From contig CALXUM010000012.1 of assembly GCA_944391685.1 (NCBI GenBank), positions 1-46,584 of the forward strand: a DNA stretch of 46,584 nt, read 5' to 3'. Origin of the DNA: an uncultured Alphaproteobacteria bacterium (lineage in GTDB: Bacteria > Pseudomonadota > Alphaproteobacteria > RF32 > CAG-239). The position numbers and the translations under genes are program-made. Below are positions 7,901 to 14,995 of this stretch, in pieces. The notes beneath the pieces are model-generated. The model worked only from the letters and a program-made list of their open reading frames with translations, had not been told where the DNA came from and ran no database searches. Position 1 is the first letter of the stretch, and the number at the start of each line of letters is the position of its first letter.

Positions 7901-10900
7901 TTATTTACCGCCACGACTGAATTTACCCAAATATATTTCTTTAAAGCCAATTTTTGCGGCTTTGCGTCCGGTTACTTCAACCTTGGTTCCGGTATCAGCA
8001 CAAACGTTGTCAACTCCTTCTATTCTGACGTTATTTCCGTCAGTGGTATTGAATTGAGTTATGGCATCCTTAACAACTTGATTTTGGATGTTGGCAGGAA
8101 CACCTCTCTCATTTTGAGTTGTGAATGATACATTTTGACCATCCTGACTAATGGTTACTTCGCCGTGTTCAGTAAACATATGGTAATTTCCATCTTTGCA
8201 AAGAGCTAAATGGTTCAAATCATTAATTCCGGCTGCCTCAGCTGCGGCTTTAGCAACATCTTCTCCTTGTGGATGGTAATTTTCAACCAAAATGTATTTT
8301 CCGGTTTCAATGGCATCAACTCCAGGAACGGGCTGCATAGACCACTCGGCTTCGCCTCCTTTTACCTTGAAAGACATATCGCCAGTTTCTTTATCTGTTC
8401 CTTGGTAAACAATAGTGATGTCACCGTCTTTGCCACTGAGGGTGAGCTCTTTGAAGTTTTCAGAATCTGTTCCGAAACCACGTGGAAAAGCATCATATTT
8501 AGCATCGTTCCAAATGTGTGGATCAAACTCTTTGGCGTAAGTAGTTTGAGCGGCTTCAACAGTTGTGATTTCTGGAATAACAGGCTCTGGAATTTCTCTC
8601 GGTTCGGGTTCGATCACCGGCTCCGGCTGTGGCTCAACTTCTTGCTCCGGAACTATTTGAGGCTGTGGCTCTACATATTCCTTAGGCTCACAATTAGGGC
8701 AGCCACCTGTGCTTTCTATGGTTAATTTTTCCTCAAGATCAGGACAATCTCCGGTTACCAAAACACCGGTTACACGATTAAACGTGCGAATTCCGTCTTT
8801 ACCTGGACCAACGTAATTACCCCAACGACCGGTAGTTACATCACATACATTACCGTTGTTGTCCATAGCTTGGACCGTAATTGTGCCTTTTTCGTATTCA
8901 AAAGCATTGATTGATGCAGCTATTTTTTCCCAACCTACGGCATCAACATTTTTACATCCCAGTTCAAGAAGTAACTTGCGGCCTTCTTCAATAGCCGGAT
9001 AACCGGCTCCGCGGGCAAGAGCATCTAACATACGTTCACGTTCAATGCCAAGTTCGGCAAATTTGGCTTCATTTTCCAAATAAATAACATTCAAACGGTC
9101 AACTTCATCTTGTCCGAAAATTCTTATAGCATATGCTTCCATGCGATGAAGTTGTTGTGCATTAAACGGAGAATCTATGGCAGGGATTTCCGGCTCAGGA
9201 ACAACCGCTGTTTCAGGAGCATCAACAACCGTACTATCTGCCGGAGTGTTAACCCCAAGGCTGTCTACCGGAGCTTTAACTCCAAGGCTGTCTACCGGAG
9301 TTTTAACGCCAAGGCTGTCTACCGGAGCTTTAACGCCAAGACTGTCTACCGGAGCTTTAACTCCAAGGCTGTCTACCGGAGCTTTAGCTCCAAGGCTGTC
9401 TACCGGAGCTTTAGCCCCAAGGCTATCTACCGGAGCTTTAACTCCAAGGCTGTCTACCGGAGCTTTCGGTGTTGGCGTATTGGTAACAGTGTCTAAAACC
9501 TGAGAGTTGGCTGATGCCATACGATCAATAGAAAACCATGCACCAAGACCGGATATGGCGGCACCTAAGCCTAAGGATATACCGGCGGCTTTCAATTTAG
9601 CTTTGTTTTCTTCATTTTTATTCTGCTCATAATCTTTTTTGGCATTAATATAAGCCATAGTTTGAGCTGATAATGATCCGGCCATACGGCTTAATGCTGC
9701 AACACCGCGCTGAGCAACAGTATTAACACCTATACTTGCTCCACCGAAACCAACCATACCGCCTATGATGCCGACAACGGTTCCCAATCCGGCACGATTT
9801 TTATAATTTTTATCATTTTTGAGTTTGGCCCAAGCTTCTTTCCAGGCTTTACCAAAAGCCGGTTTTTCACCACCTTTTTCTAGAGCTTCACGCTGCATTT
9901 TGCGGGCTTCGGCAATAACAGGCCATACCCAGGCACCGGCTGCAGAATAAACGGCATAAGCCCCGATGGCGGCACCAACAGCAGGAGCAGAAGCTGTCAT
10001 GCCGGCAATAGCAACAACTGCCGTCATACCTGTGTTGGCGTAGTGCATATATTTGTTGTCTTTGAAGTTATTGATAATATTTTTGCGAATTGTATAAGTT
10101 TTGCCCCACAAAGAAGTGGCTTTTTGACTGAATTTTTCAACCTGGCCACGCAATTGAGATATTTTTCCGATTTTTCTTTCCAAATATTTGTTAAACAAAA
10201 CCGTTTCATGTTCAGTATCGGCACAAGCGGTTATAACATCATTTTCTTTAATTTGGAGTTTTACATTAGAAGGACTATTTTTCAACTCTTCAATTGAGGT
10301 TGGCACATCTAATTTTTCAAGAATATCTTCTTTACTTTTGACATATTCTTGGAGTTTTTTTGCACTGTCTATTTTGCTGAAATCTTCTTTTCCTAATTTA
10401 GAAGCAACAGAGGTCAGCAAAATTTGTTCTTTGAATTTTTCTAGAATATCTTCAACAATTTGCTCTTTTTGTTTTTGTTTTGGAGAGAGCAAATACCCCA
10501 TGTTGCCAACTAATGAAGCATGAGTTTGAAGTTTGGCAGCTTCAAAAATCATTTCCATGTTGGAGCGTTTGACTTCTTCAGGGTTTTTGTCTGCATTTTC
10601 AGGCAGAGGTTGAATTTCTATTCTTTCAACCAAAGCGGCAAGAGCTCGGAAATCCTCACTGATTTTTCCATCATCAGCATATAATTTGAGATTATCTAAA
10701 GCCTCACTTAAGGTTTGGTCATTTTTGTTTAAGACCTCGAAATCTTGATCAAGACCGTTCATGCTCTCATATTTGGCTATTTTTTTATTAATAAAATCTT
10801 GAGCTTTTTGGTGGACATCGGCGTCGGTTATTTTGCCGGCAAGATACTCGGCATATTCAATTTCGCCGGCTGTGATGAAATTAAGACTTGAAAATTTTTC

Positions 10901-11197
10901 AACAATTGCGGCATCAAGCTTTTCAGCAGCTGATTTGATGTTTTCATCATTTTCAACTACATCAAACAACTTTTTATAGTGAGTAAGTTCCCAGAACGGC
11001 CAAGTTAGCTTATCATTAGATGCATTTATAACTTTGGTTGATTCTTCTACATTATTGTAAAATCTATTTAAAATATAAGCCTTGGTTGGGTCTGATTGCA
11101 AAGTTTGTATTGCCGCACGCAACTCTTCTTCACTATAGTCATCATAAAATCTAGATGAAATAATTTGTTCTGCCAAATCAATTGTCATTTCAGCCAT
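7901..11197 (-). CDS. Large repeat-containing putative membrane-inserting protein
   Basis: A 1098-residue protein I cannot assign to a family. Residues 1-370 are acidic, helical and possibly coiled coil. Three Gly/Ala-rich hydrophobic zones follow (about 392-425, 470-515 and 535-560), able to form membrane hairpins. About residues 575-655 is a proline-rich linker of eight 9-residue repeats (KAPVDSLGV/A) plus a decayed ninth. The C-terminal third has a Cys-containing segment ('TGDCPDLEEK', 'GGCPNCEPKE'), a second Pro/Glu-rich linker and a beta-rich end. There is no N-terminal signal peptide. AAGGAG precedes the ATG by 7 nt, and a promoter lies upstream. It is a single-gene unit. It could be a surface antigen or a contact-delivered effector; both ideas are inference. 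Confidence 0.85.
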   Translation of the reverse strand: MAEMTIDLAEQIISSRFYDDYSEEELRAAIQTLQSDPTKAYILNRFYNNVEESTKVINASNDKLTWPFWELTHYKKLFDVVENDENIKSAAEKLDAAIVEKFSSLNFITAGEIEYAEYLAGKITDADVHQKAQDFINKKIAKYESMNGLDQDFEVLNKNDQTLSEALDNLKLYADDGKISEDFRALAALVERIEIQPLPENADKNPEEVKRSNMEMIFEAAKLQTHASLVGNMGYLLSPKQKQKEQIVEDILEKFKEQILLTSVASKLGKEDFSKIDSAKKLQEYVKSKEDILEKLDVPTSIEELKNSPSNVKLQIKENDVITACADTEHETVLFNKYLERKIGKISQLRGQVEKFSQKATSLWGKTYTIRKNIINNFKDNKYMHYANTGMTAVVAIAGMTASAPAVGAAIGAYAVYSAAGAWVWPVIAEARKMQREALEKGGEKPAFGKAWKEAWAKLKNDKNYKNRAGLGTVVGIIGGMVGFGGASIGVNTVAQRGVAALSRMAGSLSAQTMAYINAKKDYEQNKNEENKAKLKAAGISLGLGAAISGLGAWFSIDRMASANSQVLDTVTNTPTPKAPVDSLGVKAPVDSLGAKAPVDSLGAKAPVDSLGVKAPVDSLGVKAPVDSLGVKTPVDSLGVKAPVDSLGVNTPADSTVVDAPETAVVPEPEIPAIDSPFNAQQLHRMEAYAIRIFGQDEVDRLNVIYLENEAKFAELGIERERMLDALARGAGYPAIEEGRKLLLELGCKNVDAVGWEKIAASINAFEYEKGTITVQAMDNNGNVCDVTTGRWGNYVGPGKDGIRTFNRVTGVLVTGDCPDLEEKLTIESTGGCPNCEPKEYVEPQPQIVPEQEVEPQPEPVIEPEPREIPEPVIPEITTVEAAQTTYAKEFDPHIWNDAKYDAFPRGFGTDSENFKELTLSGKDGDITIVYQGTDKETGDMSFKVKGGEAEWSMQPVPGVDAIETGKYILVENYHPQGEDVAKAAAEAAGINDLNHLALCKDGNYHMFTEHGEVTISQDGQNVSFTTQNERGVPANIQNQVVKDAITQFNTTDGNNVRIEGVDNVCADTGTKVEVTGRKAAKIGFKEIYLGKFSRGGK
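9243..9473 (-). repeat. 27-bp tandem repeat encoding KAPVDSLG(V/A)
   Basis: Eight consecutive in-frame 27-bp units, differing at a few positions, plus a degenerate ninth (NTPADSTVV). The unit gives a proline-containing 9-residue linker inside the 1098-residue protein. The high DNA identity means copy number can change by slippage without breaking the frame. Confidence 0.92.
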
Positions 11198-11242
11198 AGT
11201 AAGCTCCTTTATAAAAAAGTCTTTATATCATCAGTTGTTTAG

Positions 11243-11271
11243 ACTATACACCTTTTTTGAGTCTAATTCAA
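11243..11271 (-). promoter_or_regulatory. Sigma70-like promoter of the 1098-aa gene
   Basis: On the minus strand TTGAAT (11266-11271) and TATAGT (11243-11248) are separated by exactly 17 bp, placing a start site about 40 nt before the ATG. A perfect inverted repeat TTAGACT (11239-11245) / AGTCTAA (11260-11266) with a 14-bp spacer spans the promoter, and another AGTCTAA occurs near 11367, so repression or activation by a dimeric factor is plausible. The rest of 11198-11411 shows no gene. Confidence 0.6.
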
Positions 11272-11411
11272 CACTTTTTTTGTCAAATTTGGTGATTTTT
11301 CTAAAAATAATATTCTTTGTCATCTTTTGGGAGACATTTTAACCTAAAAAAAGTTAATTTTTGGTGAGTCTAATGCTGAATTTTCAAGCAATTAGGTTGT
11401 AAGATAATAAT

Positions 11412-11438
11412 AAAAAAGGGCTGTTAAGCCCTTTTTTT
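11412..11438. terminator. Terminator after the lipoprotein pair
   Basis: Stem AAAAAAGGGCT / AGCCCTTTTTT with GTTA loop and poly-T on either strand. It is downstream of the minus-strand lipoprotein genes. The sequence with its flank is nearly identical to the terminator at 13135. Confidence 0.85.
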
Positions 11439-11458
11439 ATTATTTTGATTTATGAGGT

Positions 11459-11956
11459 TTATTTTCTTATCCATTCCCATTCTTTCATATAGCAGATTGA
11501 TCCTGTTTCCCATTCTTTATATACGCGGGTACCATAACCTTGCTCCTCAAAATAAATATAATTACACAGTACATATATAGAATATTTAGTATCAATATGT
11601 TTCCATTTTCCATTTTCAAGGATCATCGGATATGTATAAGCCCCCATTGTTCCAAAACACCCCGGACAATAGATTGTGAAGTAATATATTTTTTTGTCTT
11701 TAGTCCCTACTCTGAAATATTGTTTTTCCTCACCTTCCATCAAGGAATATTTTTCGGTAATGGTCTGCCAAGCGGCCTCTGTTTGCTCTTGGGTGAGACC
11801 GGTTTCTGATATATTGGGAGCATTCCATTTATAAAACATCGGAAAACCATACTCCCGAACCAATCTAACATCATCATAATTAGGAATGCGTGTGGTACAG
11901 CCGGCAAGTAAAATTGCCGGCAATATCATAATTATTATCTTTTTAAAATTTTTCAT
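11459..11956 (-). CDS. Putative lipoprotein A (tandem paralogue)
   Basis: A 165-residue lipoprotein with signal sequence MKNFKKIIIMILPAILLAGC; Cys20 is the lipidation site in an LLAGC lipobox. The mature part shares the pattern 'LVxEYGFPMFYKWNxPNIxExGLT', 'GxKDKKxYY' and 'LENGKWK' with the next gene, so the two are tandem paralogues at about 40 percent identity. The signal peptide and upstream DNA are identical between them. The gene has a strong AAGGAG site and ends at a terminator. No known family was recognised. Aromatic-rich beta strands suggest a small beta-sheet fold. As outer- or inner-membrane lipoproteins next to possible effector-like genes they could be protective, but that is speculation. 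Confidence 0.8.
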   Translation of the reverse strand: MKNFKKIIIMILPAILLAGCTTRIPNYDDVRLVREYGFPMFYKWNAPNISETGLTQEQTEAAWQTITEKYSLMEGEEKQYFRVGTKDKKIYYFTIYCPGCFGTMGAYTYPMILENGKWKHIDTKYSIYVLCNYIYFEEQGYGTRVYKEWETGSICYMKEWEWIRK

Positions 11957-11977
11957 ATCTCCTTAACCTCGTTTCTA
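11896..11977 (-). repeat. 82-bp direct repeat, copy 1
   Basis: Identical base for base to 12361-12442. It covers the signal-peptide codons, ribosome site and a short stretch upstream of lipoprotein A. The mature coding parts beyond it have diverged. Confidence 0.93.
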
Positions 11978-12421
11978 GCCACAAGATGGTATCCATTCCA
12001 TCATAACACATAAATTTCCCCAATTTGTATTTGGATCTAACTCACAATTTACTGTTATCCTGTTTTTAGTATTAAAATATTTCCATTTGCCATTTTTTAG
12101 ATATATTTTATTAACACTAGCACCTATTGATCCCATCCATTCATTGCCATAAAGACCAATATAATAGAATTTTTTATCTTTGCTTCCTATATAAAAATAG
12201 TCTTTATTTTTATCAGGCTCTTTATAAAATTTCCAAATTCCATCAACTTGCTGCGGTGTTAAGCCTATTTCTGTTATATTTGGATCATTCCATTTATAAA
12301 ACATCGGGAACCCATATTCTTTGACTAATTTTTCTTGACCATTAACGCATCGCTGATGCATACAGCCGGCAAGTAAAATTGCCGGCAATATCATAATTAT
12401 TATCTTTTTAAAATTTTTCAT
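11975..12421 (-). CDS. Putative lipoprotein B (tandem paralogue)
   Basis: A 148-residue lipoprotein with the same 20-residue signal sequence and lipobox as its downstream neighbour. The mature chain contains 'LVKEYGFPMFYKWNDPNITEIGLT', 'GSKDKKFYYIG' and ends in a Trp-containing 'CVMMEWIPSCG'. It is 17 nt upstream of lipoprotein A and probably co-transcribed, sharing the AAGGAG ribosome site and the terminator at 11412. No catalytic motif was seen and the function is unknown. Conserved Cys residues near the C-terminus of both paralogues may form a disulphide in the periplasm. Confidence 0.8.
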   Translation of the reverse strand: MKNFKKIIIMILPAILLAGCMHQRCVNGQEKLVKEYGFPMFYKWNDPNITEIGLTPQQVDGIWKFYKEPDKNKDYFYIGSKDKKFYYIGLYGNEWMGSIGASVNKIYLKNGKWKYFNTKNRITVNCELDPNTNWGNLCVMMEWIPSCG

Positions 12422-12442
12422 ATCTCCTTAACCTCGTTTCTA
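12361..12442 (-). repeat. 82-bp direct repeat, copy 2
   Basis: Identical to 11896-11977; covers the signal-peptide codons and ribosome site of lipoprotein B. Perfect identity beside diverged mature regions points to recent duplication or gene conversion of the export module. Confidence 0.93.
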
Positions 12443-12562
12443 TTGCACGAAAACTATCTTCATTTTTTTCATTATCTAAAAGATTGTTATAGTCCATATA
12501 ATAATTACCATCTGCACCTAAGGCAAGATTTATTAATTTGTTATATTGACAACTCTTTTCTT
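12409..12562 (-). pseudogene. Possible 3' remnant of an upstream gene
   Basis: Minus-strand frame open from about 12562 to a TAA at 12409, with protein-like composition (for example 'LALGADGNYYMDYNNLLDN' and 'FRAIETRLRRY'). Its end overlaps the start of lipoprotein B. Its 5' end is closed by a stop and has no good start, so it may be the tail of a truncated gene of the same operon. It could also be chance in AT-rich DNA. Confidence 0.28.
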
Positions 12563-12605
12563 TTTTATAGTATTAAATGAGCGTTTATATGTTGGATTAA
12601 ATTTT

Positions 12606-13136
12606 ATGAAAAAACTTTTTCTTTTGTGTTTTTCTTTGTTCTTACTTCCTATTGCCGTAACAGCTCAAGAAAGTCTTGATTCTATCGCAAAAATTTCTAA
12701 CATTGAACAAGCCAGAAAGCTGGCTGAGTTAATGACTGATGAATGTGAAAAAGAGGCTTTTGCAAACGTTAATGATGAAGTTGTTGTGCTTAATCATAAA
12801 GAACAAATACAGCAAGTTTTTGCACCTTATTCTGATTCTCCTCATCCTGATTTTGACGAATTAAAACTATATGAAGATAATAATATCTGCATTAAAAATA
12901 AAATGATAGAAATTATAGAAAAACGTTTTGCCGATGATGATGGGAAAAAGAAGGAACTTATTAAAAAGATTAATACGTTTTATGCTGCTATGACAGATTT
13001 TTATGCCGAGGTTCTTCCAAGTAGTGCTGAACGAATGGGAATTATGGATTACAAAAACATTGCAGGTTTTCAAGGAGAAAAGCTGAAGGAAAATTTAGCT
13101 GAATTAATTTTTTATACATCCGGAGGATATTTTTAA
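12606..13136 (+). CDS. Small exported protein of unknown function
   Basis: A 176-residue protein with a clear cleavable signal peptide (MKKLFLLCFSLFLLPIAVTA / QES). I chose the ATG at 12606 over the longer frame from 12546 because the signal peptide begins there; the ribosome site is weak. The mature part is helical, acidic and Lys-rich with two Cys (CEKEAF, NNICIKN), and no known domain was recognised. It ends at a bidirectional terminator and is convergent with the lysozyme-like gene. A periplasmic partner or inhibitor of that protein is conceivable from position alone. Confidence 0.72.
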   Translation: MKKLFLLCFSLFLLPIAVTAQESLDSIAKISNIEQARKLAELMTDECEKEAFANVNDEVVVLNHKEQIQQVFAPYSDSPHPDFDELKLYEDNNICIKNKMIEIIEKRFADDDGKKKELIKKINTFYAAMTDFYAEVLPSSAERMGIMDYKNIAGFQGEKLKENLAELIFYTSGGYF

Positions 13137-13162
13137 AAAAAGGGCTGTTAAGCCCTTTTTTC
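13135..13162. terminator. Bidirectional terminator
   Basis: Stem AAAAAAGGGCT / AGCCCTTTTTT with GTTA loop. It lies between the convergent exported-protein and lysozyme-like genes and closely copies the terminator at 11412. Confidence 0.85.
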
Positions 13163-13163
13163 A

Positions 13164-14135
13164 TTATTTTGACTGTTTTAGTTCGTTTAAGGCATCATTT
13201 AACTCATTTGGATACCTTATATTTATTTCCCTTTCTTTTATTTTTTCTGTCATTTTAGGTGTGTTGTGTTTTACATACTTTGCTCTAGCATTATATAATC
13301 TTCTTAATAAAGTTTCATCATCCATATTTGAAATATCATTTTTTGGGTGCTTTCCTAAATCATCATTTTCTAAGGCTTCTTTTATGAAGTTTGCTGCTCC
13401 CCCATGTTGAACAGCCATTGAAAATATTGCCTTTCTAACGACAGGGTTCCTTTGTGATAAATTCAAGCCTTTAATATCAGATATTTTATTAACAACCGGC
13501 ACGTAATGAGTATCATAAATAAAATCATATTGTGCTTGTTCAAATAATGGATCCTTTGATATTTCTTTCCATGTAGACACAAATTTTGGATCTTTAATTT
13601 TTGCCGCTTCTACTCCTCCAATTGCATTCAGATTATCCGCAAATTGCTTATATTGTGGTTTATTATTCCAATATTTTATTGCTTCTCCCATTGTTCCAAC
13701 GTTAGTTGCTATTTGAAATTTACCATAACTATGTCCACCTGCTTTATCATAGCCTATAGCATTGGAGTTGTGAGCAGATTCTTGTGCACTACTTAATGAT
13801 CCAAGATTATTGTTATATTTAACATCTTTGTTAGTAGTTTGGGTGTTTTGAGCATATTGAACTCCGTCAGCGGAAGACGACCATGACGGAGATAGTTGAT
13901 TGTTCCACCCTAAATCTGACGATGATAAATCAGCCTTGGTTGCTTGAGTGTCATCTTTGCTCCAGGGATTTCTGAACGGACGTGATGATCTTTGATCTGT
14001 GTCAAAATCATAAAAATAATAATCAGGCTCGCCGGGTTTGGCTGATTGATTTTTTAACGGAAAACGACCGTTTAATAAACCGTCAACCACATCTTTGGTA
14101 TCAAGTTTTTGCATGTATTGTTGAATATCTTTCAT
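13164..14135 (-). CDS. Lysozyme-superfamily domain protein
   Basis: A 323-residue protein with a Ser/Asn/Gln-rich, probably disordered N-terminal 110 residues and a globular domain at about 110-300. The latter shows 'LSSAQESAHNSNAIGYDKAGG' with Glu119, 'HSYGKFQIATNVGTM' (about 135-150), 'FEQAQYDFIYDTHYVPV' and 'FSMAVQHGGAANFI'. That pattern resembles phage or secreted lysozyme-fold (chitosanase-like) enzymes, where the first Glu is catalytic, so peptidoglycan cleavage is likely. There is no signal peptide, so export would need another route, phage-type release or a contact-dependent system. A GAGGTG ribosome site precedes the start. The family is inferred by motif only. Confidence 0.62.
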   Translation of the reverse strand: MKDIQQYMQKLDTKDVVDGLLNGRFPLKNQSAKPGEPDYYFYDFDTDQRSSRPFRNPWSKDDTQATKADLSSSDLGWNNQLSPSWSSSADGVQYAQNTQTTNKDVKYNNNLGSLSSAQESAHNSNAIGYDKAGGHSYGKFQIATNVGTMGEAIKYWNNKPQYKQFADNLNAIGGVEAAKIKDPKFVSTWKEISKDPLFEQAQYDFIYDTHYVPVVNKISDIKGLNLSQRNPVVRKAIFSMAVQHGGAANFIKEALENDDLGKHPKNDISNMDDETLLRRLYNARAKYVKHNTPKMTEKIKEREINIRYPNELNDALNELKQSK

Positions 14136-14192
14136 ATCACACCTCTTAAATAGTTAAATTAAAAACCAAGTAAAATACTTGTTACGTATTTT

Positions 14193-14222
14193 AATATATA
14201 CTGTTTATGTATTTAAAGTCAA
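14193..14222 (-). promoter_or_regulatory. Promoter of the lysozyme-like gene
   Basis: Minus strand TTGACT (14217-14222), 16-bp spacer, TATATA (14195-14200). It lies about 60 nt upstream of the ATG at 14135 in otherwise AT-rich DNA. Confidence 0.5.
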
Positions 14223-14250
14223 CTGTATTCGTTTGAAAGTTGTGAATAAA

Positions 14251-14286
14251 ATAAAACCACCCTTTTAGAGGGTGGTTTTATTTTTA
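14251..14286. terminator. Terminator after histidine phosphatase gene
   Basis: Stem AAAACCACCCT / AGGGTGGTTTT with a 5-nt loop and A/T flanks on both sides. It overlaps the stop codon of the minus-strand gene starting at 14877. Confidence 0.85.
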
Positions 14287-14877
14287 AAAGATTTGGCGGA
14301 ATTTGTTTGTAACGGAGTCATATTGTATGTGTAAAACAGCACAATTATCATAATTGACTTTCCACAAATCCATGCCACAAGCTAGAGCATGAATAACTCC
14401 GGCATGGGTGGAGATTGCAATATTTTCTCCGTTTGCCAAAGAAGCAATACGCAAAAGTGCGGCATAGGCTCGCTCAAATATCTGGCGTTTGCTTTCGCTT
14501 CCGTTGCCGGGAAATTTTATGTCCCAGTTGCTTTGGGTTGCGTTGCAAAACTTTTCAAAAAGTCCGGGATATTTGGTGTTTATCTCTGCTTCGGTTAAGC
14601 CTTCAACTTCACCATAGTTGCCCTCTCGCAAGTTTTCTTCTTTAATCGGAGAATCAATCTTTAAGGTTTCGGCGATGATATCGGCTGTTTGAACCGACCT
14701 TTTTAACGGCGAGGTATATATCTTATCAATTGAAAAGTTACTAAGATATGTTGCCAGTTTTTCAGCCTGTGTGGCTCCTGTCTCATTTAACAGACGATCG
14801 CATTTGCACCCTTGGCACCGCTTTTGTTCGTTATAATCCGTTTGTCCGTGACGGAAGATATAAAAATTTTTGTACAT
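14284..14877 (-). CDS. Histidine phosphatase family protein
   Basis: Phosphoglycerate-mutase-like phosphatase of 197 residues. The phospho-acceptor motif 'FRHGQTDYN' is at residues 8-16, followed by 'LNETGATQAEKLA', 'IYTSPLKRSVQTA' with the second Arg, 'REGNYGEVEGLT' and the second catalytic His in 'ISTHAGVIHAL'. All catalytic residues are present, so it should be active on a small phosphorylated compound (GpmB-, CobC- or YhfR-like), but the substrate cannot be read from the sequence. Terminator hairpins lie downstream and also just upstream (after ileS), so it is transcribed alone. Confidence 0.85.
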   Translation of the reverse strand: MYKNFYIFRHGQTDYNEQKRCQGCKCDRLLNETGATQAEKLATYLSNFSIDKIYTSPLKRSVQTADIIAETLKIDSPIKEENLREGNYGEVEGLTEAEINTKYPGLFEKFCNATQSNWDIKFPGNGSESKRQIFERAYAALLRIASLANGENIAISTHAGVIHALACGMDLWKVNYDNCAVLHIQYDSVTNKFRQIF

Positions 14878-14941
14878 AATTATTTGTGATTTAATTGATT
14901 TTAGGTTCTTTGATATAATTTAACTTTTTATAATTGGCAAC

Positions 14942-14972
14942 AAAAAACCGCCCTGATAAGAGCGGTTTTTTA
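14942..14972. terminator. Terminator after ileS
   Basis: Stem AAAAAACCGC / GCGGTTTTTT with a 10-nt loop and a poly-T tail on the minus strand, 24 nt beyond the ileS stop. Confidence 0.85.
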
Positions 14973-14995
14973 TAAAATGGTCTTAATTTTTAATC

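Noticed and set aside
9243..9473. CRISPR-like look of the 27-bp repeats
   Set aside because: Units are directly adjacent with no spacers and stay in frame, so it is a coding repeat; no cas gene is present.
9110..9503. Two plus-strand frames across the 27-bp repeats (RSFNSKAVY and LTPRLSTG repeats)
   Set aside because: They are the opposite-strand shadows of the KAPVDSLG repeat; any 27-bp repeat leaves several frames open.
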